Origin: Brienomyrus brachyistius
Lineage: Eukaryota > Chordata > Actinopteri > Osteoglossiformes > Mormyridae
NCBI RefSeq assembly: GCF_023856365.1
Contig: NC_064540.1
Location: 4,461,501 to 4,525,500 of the forward strand
DNA: 64,000 nt
Reading direction: 5' to 3'
Part shown: positions 36,313-47,953 of the stretch, piece after piece
Layout of the letters: each line of letters begins with the position of its first letter
How positions within the stretch are numbered: the stretch's first letter is position 1
Translations under genes and position numbers: made by a program
The notes under the pieces: generated by a model
The model's database searches: none
What the model saw: only the letters and a program-made list of their open reading frames with translations
What the model was told of the DNA's origin: nothing

Positions 36313-38616
36313 AGTCGCATTTCAGAACACATATGAATACTTTATCAGAAGCTGTTTATACATTACCCAGTGATGGAGATGCGTCTTGCTCAGGGACCGT
36401 CAAGATACACATAGTTGAACTTCACACAATCACCCTACAATAGTATCAAGATTTCATAATTTATCATTATTGGTGCAATGATATGAAAAGGATTTTAATG
36501 ATCTTATTTGCCTGTGTTCTATATCCTCTGTTAAATTAAGGCAAAATGATTCCAGTGCCTAATAATCTGTTTAGTCCCAGTTTTAAGAATGTATGCTACG
36601 GTAATTCTTACTTTGGAGGATACTTGCACTAATTGAGGATAATTGTACTAATCATTTTATAATTATCACAGAGATCTAAATATGCAATTACTTTACTGAA
36701 ATCTACCACACGCACAAGGACTGAGCTAAGTGAGCCACTTAAACGTGTGCAGAATCGGCCACGTTGTGTCACTCAGAGGACACCAAATCAGGGTTTGTTA
36801 TTAGCTAAAACATCAGTGATTATAATCAGTGAAGTTATTTTCAAAGCTTTCGAACTGGCCGCTGGTTCACACGCCCGGGCAGTGAAATGAATATGGATGT
36901 GAGACTATTCGGCACTCTGTTGTCATTTATACGATACCACGGAATTGATTACGCACACATTTTAATGAGGCATGCCAAAACACAAATTTATAATAATGAA
37001 GCAGAGGGAGTGACTGTGAATAACCGTATACAGCAAGAAGCAACAGTGTAGCTATTTGAGGAGATTTCAAAGAAGAATGTAAATCTGGTATTTTAGCATT
37101 TAAATTAAGACATTTTTTTGTATGTTTGTACCGGCAGACTCCAGCACAGTGGAGCTGTTAACTTAATCTGATTCACCACCATGTTTCCCCCTCTTAAGGC
37201 AGAACCCAGAATCCTTCAGATAAGCCTGGAACAGCGAGATCCCAGACTTCCTACTTCGCAGCGATTCCACCTTCCCGCCTCGTTTCACTCCATTCCGGCC
37301 CGAACGCCGTGGACAGAGACACATTAACAGGGTCATTCCGCTTTCAGCGGCCCTCCTACTGTACGGTGGTGTAGTTAAAATACCAAAATACCACAGCTGA
37401 GGCTCTCAACAGGAAGTGGGGGAGGAATTGGTAAAAAAAAAAATAAAAATCACCAGGGGGGGCAAGGGGATTAAAAATTACATTGAGCAAGATTCGTTGA
37501 AGTCCCTTACTAGTGGCACTGTAGCCCCTAGGCTTGAGGCTGGGTGAACCTGTGAATTTAAGCTTCCCTGACTATGGAGGTTGTTCTCTTTTTGGAGGGA
37601 GACGCGTGACTCCGGTATGTTCTTCCTGCTTTTTATGATCCACCTACCTCCACTACCTTTCGCCATGGAATGCAACGAGGGGTGAAGCATCTGACATGAA
37701 ATACCTTTAGTGATACAGAGAATATCAAGAGCTCTCTTGACATAACTAGGACTCCACTCGGCTCCTGCGACGAGGACTCCGGAAAGAGCACACAGCACTT
37801 TGTCAAACGTGATATTGATTGTCCATTAGAAGAAACTTGAATCATCTTAACTGAAGCATCACGACTTACTAAAAGTGTCTTTTTTGCAAGCATTAGCTTC
37901 AATTTATATTTATGATAATTGATTTTACAGCCAGCAGCCTGGGACAGCTTGCGAGACTTAAACATTTGAATGTTATGGTAATTACGCCAAATTGCAATGA
38001 AAATGCGACTTCACAATTAAGGCGCTTTTGTTATGCTTGACAATTTATATTCAATTTATCTTGCAGAAATATGATGTGCTTGAGAAAAACAACTTACCCT
38101 GATCTCTCATTATTATATATATACATATATTTATACTGATTTTGCTAAAGCTGGACTCTAATGCTGTCCTATTACATGTCATTCCACAGTGGCAAGTTTG
38201 TCATTATTTATCATAAACTTAACTCATGATTTCACCATATTTAGCTTTTGAAAGTTAGGGTTATTTCATTCACAAAGCATTGTGCTTAGGATTAATCCTA
38301 CAGTACTCAGTGGTATTGGGTTTGGTAAAGTGGATAATTCAAGGAATTAACAAGATCAGGGACTTACAAAGAGCAGCCAAAGTGTTTTTGTTCATTTTAG
38401 GGCGATCTGCCTAGAATGGCCCCATTTGCAAATTCAACTGGGTTAAAAAAGCAATTTTAATTTGTTTTGGAGGAAATTCAGCTAATGGTGCCCAGCTTAG
38501 TGTGTCCCGCTCATCCATCTTGTTAAATGCTTTCCAGTCATTGCCCACCCACCATATTTCCTGCTCTTTGCTTCTTCCCACTTCCCTCTTACTCTGTCCA
38601 GTTCATCTCACTTCCT
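36313..38616. other. non-coding; candidate regulatory block at 36630-36980
   Basis: No gene. 36630-36980 is non-repetitive with words such as AATCATTTTATAATTATCAC, ATTATAATCAGTGAAG and GGAATTGATTACGC plus retained CpGs, suggesting possible conservation. 37478-37965 minus-strand frames are unsupported. Confidence 0.3.
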
Positions 38617-41600
38617 CTTCCGTGCATCTCACCCAGTGCTTCCTGTTCAGTCCTTCCCCCTCCGTGCATCTCACCCAGTGCTTCCTGTTCAGTCCTTCCC
38701 CCTCTGTGTATCTCACCCAGTGCTTCCTGTTCAGTCCTTCCCCCTCTGTGCATCTCACCCAGTGCTTCCTGTTCAGTCCTTCTCCCTCTGTGCATCTCAC
38801 CCAGTGCTTCCTGTTCAGTCCTTCCCCCTCTGTGCATCTCACCCAGTGCTTCCTGTTCAGTCCTTCCCCCTCTGTGCATCTCACCCAGTGCTTCCTGTTC
38901 AGTCCTTCCCCCTCTGTGCATCTCACCCAGTGCTTCCTGTTCAGTCCTTCCCCCTCTGTGCATCTCACCCAGTGCTTCCTGTTCAGTCCTTCCCCCTCTG
39001 TGCATCTCACCCAGTGCTTCCTGTTCAGTCCTTCCCCCTCTGTGCATCTCACCCAGTGCTTCCTGTTCAGTCCTTCCCCCTCTGTGCATCTCACCCAGTG
39101 CTTCCTGTTCAGTCCTTCCCCCTCTGTGCATCTCACCCAGTGCTTCCTGTTCAGTCCTTCCCCCTCATGCATCTCGCTCAGTGCTTCCTGTTCAGTCCTT
39201 CCCCCTCTGTGCATCTCACCCAGTGCTTCCTGTTCAGTCCTTCCCCCTCTGTGCATCTCACCTAGTGCTTCCTGTTCAGTCCTTCCCCCTCTGTGCATCT
39301 CACCCAGTGCTTCCTGTTCAGTCCTTCCCCCTCTGTGCATCTCACCAAGTGCTTCCTGTTCAGTCCTTCCCCCTCTGTGCAGCTCACCCAGTGCTTCCTG
39401 TTCAGTCCTTCCCCCTCCGTGCATCTCACCCAGTGCTTCCTGTTCAGTCCTTCCCCCTCCGTGCATCTCATCCAGTGCTTCCTGTTCAGTCCTTCCCCCT
39501 CATGCATCTCGCTCAGTGCTTCCTGTTCAGTCCTTCCCCCTCTGTGCAGCTCACCCAGTGCTTCCTGTTCAGTCCTTCCCCCTCCGTGCATCTCACCCAG
39601 TGCTTCCTGTTCAGTCCTTCCCCCTCATGCATCTCGCTCAGTGCTTCCTGTTCAGTCCTTCCCCCTCTTTGCATCTCACCCAGTGCTTCCTGTTCAGTCC
39701 TTCCGCCTCGTGCACCTCGCTTAGTGCTTCCTGTTCAGTCCTTCCCCCTCTGTGCATCTCACCCAGTGCTTCCTGTTCAGTCCTTCCCCCTCCGTGCATC
39801 TCACCCAGTGCTTCCTGTTCAGTCCTTCCCCCTCCGTGCATCTCACCCAGTGCTTCCTGTTCAGTCCTTCCCCCTCATGTATCTCGCTCAGTGCTTCCTG
39901 TTCAGTCCTTCCCCCTCTGTGCATCTCACCCAGTGCTTCCTGTTCAGTCCTTCCCCCTCTGTGCATCTCACCCAGTGCTTCCTGTTCAGTCCTTCGCCCT
40001 CTGTGCATCTCACCCAGTGCTTCCTGTTCAGTCCTTCCCCCTCATGCATCTCGCTCAGTGCTTCCTGTTCAGTCCTTCCCCCTCTGTGCATCTCACCCAG
40101 TGCTTCCTGTTCAGTCCTTCCCCCTCATGCATCTCGCTCAGTGCTTCCTGTTCAGTCCTTCCGCCTCGTGCACCTCGCTCAGTGCTTCCTGTTCAGTCCT
40201 TCCCCCTCTGTGCATCTCACCCAGTGCTTCCTGTTCAGTCCTTCCGCCTCGTGCACCTCGCTCAGTGCTTCCTGTTCAGTCCTTCCCCCTCTGTGCATCT
40301 CACCCAGTGCTTCCTGTTCAGTCCTTCCCCCTCTGTGCACCTCGCTCAGTGCTTCCTGTTCAGTCCTTCCCCCTCTGTGCATCTCACCCAGTGCTTCCTG
40401 TTCAGTCCTTCCCCCTCATGCATCTCGCTCAGTGCTTCCTGTTCAGTCCTTCCGCCTCGTGCACCTCGCTCAGTGCTTCCTGTTCAGTCCTTCCCCCTCT
40501 GTGCATCTCACCCAGTGCTTCCTGTTCAGTCCTTCCCCCTCTGTGCATCTCACCCAGTGCTTCCTGTTCAGTCCTTCCCCCTCTGTGCATCTCACCCAGT
40601 GCTTCCTGTTCAGTCCTTCCCCCTCTGTGCATCTCACCCAGTGCTTCCTGTTCAGTCCTTCCCCCTCTGTGCATCTCACCCAGTGCTTCCTGTTCAGTCC
40701 TTCCCCCTCTGTGCATCTCACCCAGTGCTTCCTGTTCAGTCCTTCCCCCTCATGCATCTCGCTCAGTGCTTCCTGTTCAGTCCTTCCCCCTCTGTGCATC
40801 TCACCCAGTGCTTCCTGTTCAGTCCTTCCCCCTCTGTGCATCTCACCCAGTGCTTCCTGTTCAGTCCTTCCCCCTCATGCATCTCGCTCAGTGCTTCCTG
40901 TTCAGTCCTTCCCCCTCTGTGCATCTCACCCAGTGCTTCCTGTTCAGTCCTTCCCCCTCCGTGCATCTCACCCAGTGCTTCCTGTTCAGTCCTTCCCCCT
41001 CATGCATCTCGCTCAGTGCTTCCTGTTCAGTCCTTCCCCCTCTGTGCATCTCACCCAGTGCTTCCTGTTCAGTCCTTCCCCCTCTGTGCATCTCACCCAG
41101 TGCTTCCTGTTCAGTCCTTCCTCCTCTGTGCATCTCACCCAGTGCTTCCTGTTCAGTCCTTCCCCCTCATGCATCTCGCTCAGTGCTTCCTGTTCAGTCC
41201 TTCCCCCTCTGTGCATCTCACCCAGTGCTTCCTGTTCAGTCCTTCCCCCTCTGTGCATCTCACCCAGTGCTTCCTGTTCAGTCCTTCCCCCTCTGTGCAT
41301 CTCACCCAGTGCTTCCTGTTCAGTCCTTCCCCCTCTGTGCATCTCACCCAGTGCTTCCTGTTCAGTCCTTCCCCCTCTGTGCATCTCACCCAGTGCTTCC
41401 TGTTCAGTCCTTCCCCCTCTGTGCATCTCACCCAGTGCTTCCTGTTCAGTCCTTCCCCCTCTGTGCATCTCACCCAGTGCTTCCTGTTCAGTCCTTCCCC
41501 CTCATGCATCTCGCTCAGTGCTTCCTGTTCAGTCCTTCCCCCTCTGTGCATCTCACCCAGTGCTTCCTGTTCAGTCCTTCCCCCTCTGTGCATCTCACCT

Positions 41601-43715
41601 AGTGCTTCCTGTTCAGTCCTTCCCCCTCTGTGCATCTCACCCAGTGCTTCCTGTTCAGTCCTTCCCCCTCTGTGCATCTCACCAAGTGCTTCCTGTTCAG
41701 TCCTTCCCCCTCTGTGCAGCTCACCCAGTGCTTCCTGTTCAGTCCTTCCCCCTCCGTGCATCTCACCCAGTGCTTCCTGTTCAGTCCTTCCCCCTCCGTG
41801 CATCTCATCCAGTGCTTCCTGTTCAGTCCTTCCCCCTCATGCATCTCGCTCAGTGCTTCCTGTTCAGTCCTTCCCCCTCTGTGCAGCTCACCCAGTGCTT
41901 CCTGTTCAGTCCTTCCCCCTCCGTGCATCTCACCCAGTGCTTCCTGTTCAGTCCTTCCCCCTCATGCATCTCGCTCAGTGCTTCCTGTTCAGTCCTTCCC
42001 CCTCTTTGCATCTCACCCAGTGCTTCCTGTTCAGTCCTTCCGCCTCGTGCACCTCGCTTAGTGCTTCCTGTTCAGTCCTTCCCCCTCTGTGCATCTCACC
42101 CAGTGCTTCCTGTTCAGTCCTTCCCCCTCCGTGCATCTCACCCAGTGCTTCCTGTTCAGTCCTTCCCCCTCCGTGCATCTCACCCAGTGCTTCCTGTTCA
42201 GTCCTTCCCCCTCATGCATCTCGCTCAGTGCTTCCTGTTCAGTCCTTCCCCCTCTGTGCATCTCACCCAGTGCTTCCTGTTCAGTCCTTCCCCCTCTGTG
42301 CATCTCACCCAGTGCTTCCTGTTCAGTCCTTCCCCCTCTGTGCATCTCACCCAGTGCTTCCTGTTCAGTCCTTCCCCCTCATGCATCTCGCTCAGTGCTT
42401 CCTGTTCAGTCCTTCCCCCTCTGTGCATCTCACCCAGTGCTTCCTGTTCAGTCCTTCCCCCTCATGCATCTCGCTCAGTGCTTCCTGTTCAGTCCTTCCG
42501 CCTCGTGCACCTCGCTCAGTGCTTCCTGTTCAGTCCTTCCCCCTCTGTGCATCTCACCCAGTGCTTCCTGTTCAGTCCTTCCGCCTCGTGCACCTCGCTC
42601 AGTGCTTCCTGTTCAGTCCTTCCCCCTCTGTGCATCTCACCCAGTGCTTCCTGTTCAGTCCTTCCCCCTCTGTGCACCTCGCTCAGTGCTTCCTGTTCAG
42701 TCCTTCCCCCTCTGTGCATCTCACCCAGTGCTTCCTGTTCAGTCCTTCCCCCTCATGCATCTCGCTCAGTGCTTCCTGTTCAGTCCTTCCGCCTCGTGCA
42801 CCTCGCTCAGTGCTTCCTGTTCAGTCCTTCCCCCTCTGTGCATCTCACCCAGTGCTTCCTGTTCAGTCCTTCCCCCTCTGTGCATCTCACCCAGTGCTTC
42901 CTGTTCAGTCCTTCCCCCTCTGTGCATCTCACCCAGTGCTTCCTGTTCAGTCCTTCCCCCTCTGTGCATCTCACCCAGTGCTTCCTGTTCAGTCCTTCCC
43001 CCTCTGTGCATCTCACCCAGTGCTTCCTGTTCAGTCCTTCCCCCTCTGTGCATCTCACCCAGTGCTTCCTGTTCAGTCCTTCCCCCTCATGCATCTCGCT
43101 CAGTGCTTCCTGTTCAGTCCTTCCCCCTCTGTGCATCTCACCCAGTGCTTCCTGTTCAGTCCTTCCCCCTCTGTGCATCTCACCCAGTGCTTCCTGTTCA
43201 GTCCTTCCCCCTCATGCATCTCGCTCAGTGCTTCCTGTTCAGTCCTTCCCCCTCTGTGCATCTCACCCAGTGCTTCCTGTTCAGTCCTTCCCCCTCCGTG
43301 CATCTCACCCAGTGCTTCCTGTTCAGTCCTTCCCCCTCATGCATCTCGCTCAGTGCTTCCTGTTCAGTCCTTCCCCCTCTGTGCATCTCACCCAGTGCTT
43401 CCTGTTCAGTCCTTCCCCCTCTGTGCATCTCACCCAGTGCTTCCTGTTCAGTCCTTCCTCCTCTGTGCATCTCACCCAGTGCTTCCTGTTCAGTCCTTCC
43501 CCCTCATGCATCTCGCTCAGTGCTTCCTGTTCAGTCCTTCCCCCTCTGTGCATCTCACCCAGTGCTTCCTGTTCAGTCCTTCCCCCTCTGTGCATCTCAC
43601 CCAGTGCTTCCTGTTCAGTCCTTCCCCCTCTGTGCATCTCACCTAGTGCTTCCTGTTCAGTCCTTCCGCCTCGTGCACCTCGCTCAGTGCTTCCTGCTCA
43701 GTCCTTCCCCGTCTG
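38617..43715. repeat. 5.1-kb minisatellite of 42/41-bp units with higher-order duplication
   Basis: Roughly 120 head-to-tail units. The main 42-bp unit reads TGCTTCCTGTTCAGTCC, then TTCCCCCTCTG, then TGCATCTCACCCAG. A 41-bp variant has CATGCATCTCGCTCAG at its end and a second 41-bp variant has TTCCGCCTCGTGCACCTCGCTCAG broken as TTCCGCCTCG and TGCACCTCGCTCAG. A shift of 2,337 bp superposes 38844-41306 on 41181-43643 with two mismatches (39880 T against 42217 C; 39996 G against 42333 C). All three plus-strand frames of every unit lack stop codons, so frames of 1,714 and 1,750 codons (38502-43646 and 38527-43779) and 616-627 codons arise automatically; one of them begins at GTG rather than ATG. 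The minus strand has one stop-bearing frame, so minus frames are short. There is no splice, domain or codon evidence for a protein. I read it as a minisatellite, not a gene. Confidence 0.95.
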
Positions 43716-43980
43716 TTCATTCCATCCCTCTCCTTGCTTCCTGTTCTTTCTTTCGTTATTCTTGCTTCCTCCTCAGTGACTCCCCATTTAGTCCTTCCAG
43801 CTCAGCACTTCCTGCTCAGTGTTGCCTTGTTCCGTCGTTCCCGCTCCATCCTCTCCGCTCCTTGTCCCTGCTTGACCGAGACTTGGCAGAAACTGTCAGC
43901 TCGCCGCAACCCGCCAGTCCATCATCCGCCCACCCTCACCAGACACACTCAAGCATGTATCCTGAAAGGTAAAACTGGGA
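43716..43980. repeat. degenerate pyrimidine-rich flank related to the array unit
   Basis: Pieces such as CTTCCTGTTC, AGTCCTTCCAGCTCAGC and CACTTCCTGCTCAGTG repeat the unit vocabulary without regular spacing. It may be the unamplified progenitor or a decayed edge of the array. Confidence 0.55.
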
Positions 43981-45010
43981 GAACATGGGCCTTAAAAGGT
44001 CATCACCCGAAGGAGGAGTGAATCCTGAGAGCAGGTCGCTGTTGTGTCGGATCGGGGCTTTCCGTGTCCTCGAGCATGCAACTGTCATGAATTACCAGCC
44101 AGCACAGCCTTGCCTGTCTGAACAACCTGTGCGACAGATCAGGTATTACGCCACCATTCATCAGATTGGCCCACGAATGTAAAGGAAGTACCTGAGCAAG
44201 AAGATAATACCCCAACTCTTAGGATGAATGTAATGCAACCTCAGCATCATAAACCACAGAATAAAGTACCTGTGAAAACTATTCTGTGATGATTTATTTC
44301 TCCTAAAAGGGTTTAATTGAACAATACCAATTAAGCATTAATTTATTGATAGAGCTATTTAATCAATTAGTTTGCATCTATTTAATTAGCACTTCCTGTG
44401 GTCTGTGACTAAATAATCCCTCATAATAAAAATGTAATAGGAAAGATACTTATACAGACTCTTGGAATCTCGAAATATGACAGTTATGTCAGGAATGATC
44501 TTGCGCCGCGAACCTTCACAGGATTTTCAGAAAATGCCTCTTCATTAGTATTATACGTCGTTCTGTCTTGCAACCACTCATGCATAAACCAGGGGACAAA
44601 GATCCAGAAGATATCAAGCCTTTAATGGCTGCGGCTTTTGACTTAGGTTGGTTTTATTATGGAATTATTCGGAAACCCTTTTAAAGAGACGTCCTTCTCA
44701 TACTTGGCATTCGGTCGCTAAACGCGTTAACAGCACTTCACCCAGGGTCTGCGAATGCACATGGGAATGAAGAGCTTCTGGTGACTTCCTGCTCTACCAC
44801 ATCAGTGAGTCAACAGGGATGCCCACGGTCAGCTGGCCTCCCCGAGGGCTCCGGGCGGAATCGGGCGGCAAAATGGGAAGAAGCGGGAGGCTGACGACGC
44901 TCCAGCTGCAACATGGGTGACCTGCGGAAAACCCTCACCCACACTGCGGAAATACAACCAAATGCTGACACAACATTAACCTTAACCTGCTTGTTAATTC
45001 TCCGGACCAT
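43981..45010. other. non-coding; candidate regulatory block at 44280-44440
   Basis: No gene. 44280-44440 is packed with homeodomain-type words (GGGTTTAATTGAAC, CCAATTAAGCATTAATTT, TTTAATCAATTAG, ATTTAATTAGCAC) in sequence that is not a simple repeat, the strongest such cluster in the window. Conservation not tested. Confidence 0.35.
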
Positions 45011-45330
45011 ACCGGGGCAGTGTGCGTTACAGTGGGTTAGGATGCTGTGTTTGTTATCAGAAGGTTGCATGTTCAAATCCCATAGCCTACAGCGGGAATT
45101 TGTTGGTGGGCCCTTGAGCAATACGGCAATTGCCACAGGGACTGTCAGACCCTGCTTTCTGAAAAATGCACGTCGCTTTGTGAGGGTAGGGGGGATGCGT
45201 TTTTTCCTGCTGGGTGCTTCAGTTTCTTGCTACCATCCAAATAAATACGCACAATTTACGCAAACTGTCGTATCTGCTGGTCGGTGATTTAGTGTGTTGA
45301 GTGATGGACTTGTCTTGTGCCCTGTGGGTC
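45011..45330 (+). mobile_element. tRNA-derived SINE
   Basis: A-box region GTTACAGTGGGTTAGGATGC and B box GGTTGCATGTTCAAATCCC, followed by GGGCCCTTGAGCAATACGG and CTGTCAGACCCTGC, match the layout of a fish tRNA-derived SINE of the same general type as 18.9 kb (which is inverted). 3' end uncertain. Confidence 0.65.
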
Positions 45331-46739
45331 CTGAGACTGGTTCAGCTTGCCACAGCATGGCATTGTTATGAGGTTATGGAGAAATTGTATGGATGAACAC
45401 ATAGACAGATGGACGGCTGGAATTGTTAAAGCTGGTTTTCAGTTCACCGTTCTTAAAGGGGCACTGAACGCATTTCCATTCGGATTTTGGGTTCTTTTCC
45501 CCAGTAAGCCTGCTTACAGCTAAACCCTTCAGCCTTGCCTTGTGTCCTCCCCACAACCTGTCACATTATATGCAAATTGAATGGAAATATATTTTACTAC
45601 ACAAGGAAATAGGCTGTGCGCTCTTCTGTGTGACCACCACAAACCCTGTCTTTAAAATTTTTGTGACTGGCACCAGAACATTCTCTAATTACAGTCATTT
45701 TACATTTCTATACAATTAATTGCACAGAGGGCCCTATTAAGGAACAAGACATAAATCAGCCAGCTACGGAGTCATGTAACGTGTCTCAGACAGACAGAAT
45801 CTTTGGGAGCTCCTCGTCTCTAACCCAGCTGAACAGCGCCATCTACTGTCAGCCTGAGAGAAGCAGAGAAAGCCACTATTTTTCCTTCTCTCCACAGGAG
45901 GAAGTTTTACATAGACAGCACAAGATGAAGGGAATACTGCTTTGCGGGAAAGAAAAACAAAGAGCTCTTTCTTTTCATCTGAAGTCATTCTGCGTGGGAA
46001 GTTCATATTATGGTCATCCTTATCTTTAATATAAATATAAATTAAGTGGGATCAAAAACAGGAACACAGAAGGCTAAGGCAAAGACAGGCTACAAACAAG
46101 ACAGTTGTCAATGCCAGGAACAAAGGGCTGGGAAGCACTTTATTACAAGGACTAATGAGGGAGCAAACAAGAGGCAGCTGGAGTAAATCACACAAGGGCT
46201 GGACCGAGAGGTAAGACTAACGTGTACAGTAATAGGAATGGCTCGACAGAATCGTGCCAGAGAGAAAACAGTAGGGGCAGGCAGGTAGGGTGTGCAGGAG
46301 GTAACACACAAATTTTGAGCATGTTTTGACCATTTTGGCCTTACATACATTTTGTACATGATAACGCGTTATTACTCATTAATATATAAAAATTGTGTGT
46401 ATTAACAAATCAATTTTGAGCATATTAATGCGAAAAAAGCTAACACATTTTGAATCTTTTGGCCTTCCATAAGGCTTCACCCATAAATGTGTTCTGTTTG
46501 GACGCCATTCCATGCAAACCAAGAATTTTACTAATAAACATAGTTTATTTTCTTGTTAATAGAAATGCATTCTCACCAAGGTCCAGCCTCCAGAGGCATG
46601 AGCAACCCCCCAGTCACTCACTACATATAGCTTTCACCTTAATAAATGCATGATCAATACAAAAGACCTGCCGGAGTAAATAAATATGCTGTTTGAACTG
46701 TGTACGGAGGTGTAGTTCTTACCCCTTTGTGGAAAGAAG
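45331..46739. other. non-coding stretch, no gene seen
   Basis: 46040-46310 contains segments such as CAAACAAGAGGCAGCTGG that recall the 3' part of a dispersed repeat, not assignable. No gene. Confidence 0.45.
45834..45850 (-). promoter_or_regulatory. CTCF-like motif
   Basis: Minus strand ACAGTAGATGGCGCTG fits the CTCF core with AGATGGCGC. Confidence 0.4.
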
Positions 46740-47150
46740 ACGACAAAGGACAAAAACTGCCATTTGGGGAGAACTTCATTAGCTATTTGACATGTGCTTC
46801 CCTGCTCTATCAAATGAACGGATCCAGCTCTCCTCGCGTATCAATGGCGCAACATAAAATAAGAATCCTCGGCAAGATGATTCTCGGAGTCGAAGCAGCT
46901 TGATTTACGACCTCAATTACTCTAATCATCTTTCCTACTCCTACTGTTTCAGTAAAGCAAAAGGCAATAAAACCCTCCTTTATAATCTGCTAGCAGTAAT
47001 GCCTTCCAGAAGAAATCACTTAGGGAGGAGGCGAGAGCCCATAACCGTATGTTTCCAAAGCAGCTCCCCATCACCATACAGATCCCCCGTTACCGTGGTG
47101 GACTTGCGGACTTATGCCAATGGTATCGGGTTTTATTTTTAACCTAGCCT
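46740..47150. other. candidate conserved regulatory block
   Basis: Non-repetitive sequence with retained CpGs and words such as TCAATGGCGCAAC, GATTTACGACCTCAATTAC, CAATAAAACCC and CCCGTTACCGTGG. A plus-strand frame at 46700-46903 is unsupported by splice sites. Conservation is an inference. Confidence 0.3.
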
Positions 47151-47222
47151 TCCGAAGGCGACCGTCACATCGTGTCGTCCGTGCATTAAGCTGTCATTTT
47201 GTTTCGACTGGCTGTCTGTCAG

Positions 47223-47299
47223 GAGATGATGCCGCCTTCACCGGCTAAGGAGTTCAGCAAGCCGGTCTGCATGATCCCTGAAGGCTTCATGAAGGACAG
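47223..47299 (+). CDS. possible 77-bp internal exon (weak)
   Basis: CTGGCTGTCTGTCAG before position 47223 could be an acceptor with a pyrimidine-rich lead (GTCATTTTGTTTCGACTGG), and GACAG followed by GTACCT at 47300 could be a donor. The 77 bases read without stop and include PPSPAKEFSKPV and MIPEGFMKD. The frame is closed by stops close on both sides (upstream near 47190, downstream after 47330), which is what an isolated exon would show but also occurs by chance. I recognise no protein family. It lies on the strand opposite the exon at 63.9 kb, so it would belong to another gene. Confidence 0.2.
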
Positions 47300-47378
47300 G
47301 TACCTTCTGAAACACCTGCCATTTGGATAAATGAAAAGTGACACCATTCACTGCATTTGTTAACAGCACAGCTGTGGA

Positions 47379-47393
47379 CCACTAGAGGGCGCC
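47379..47393 (+). promoter_or_regulatory. CTCF-like motif
   Basis: CCACTAGAGGGCGCC on the plus strand is a near-consensus CTCF core. Confidence 0.45.
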
Positions 47394-47916
47394 CCAGAAA
47401 TAAAATTCTGAATTTCCCGAACAATTCGTTTTGATATTATATCTTATTTGCCTCCAATGTTACTGTTATAGCTAAGGATTGTAGGTCGAAATTACATATA
47501 AAATACCTAAGAGACTGGCTTTCTGCTGACATTTCATATAAAAATTTGCATATACACATGACCTACTCACAGATCGCTTCTTCACTCGCGTCTGAGGACC
47601 CAGTTTAAATCACAGAGAGTGATTTTCCACCAACAGAACAAGGACCTGAGGAGGAAGTCCGGTCTCTTTCCACTAATGCCTGAAAGGGCAGGACAGGAAT
47701 CAGTCTTTTCCTCAGTCTGATTGTAAAGCATCTGTTCTTCTGCATTTTGTTGTTTTTGTTTTTCCCTTTTTGAAAATGAAAAGATGCAAAAATATATTAT
47801 AAAAAGTGCACAATCGTTTTTTTTTTTTAAAAAAAAAGAAAATATTTTCAACACAAGCCAGAATTAATGAGAAAAATTAATTTGCCAATGTGACTGGAAG
47901 AACGTGTAGTGAACAG

Positions 47917-47918
<2 letters not shown>

Positions 47919-47952
<34 letters not shown>
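47919..47952. repeat. CA dinucleotide microsatellite
   Basis: About 17 uninterrupted CA units. Confidence 0.97.

Positions 47953-47953
<1 letters not shown>

Noticed and set aside
38617..43715. CRISPR array
   Set aside because: There are no unique spacers between units, the repeats are directly abutting, and the DNA is vertebrate.
38502..43779. Giant plus-strand frames (1,714 and 1,750 codons) and shorter repetitive frames on both strands
   Set aside because: They follow automatically from a stop-free tandem unit; several frames overlap in different phases, one starts at GTG, and there are no splice, domain or codon signals of a gene.
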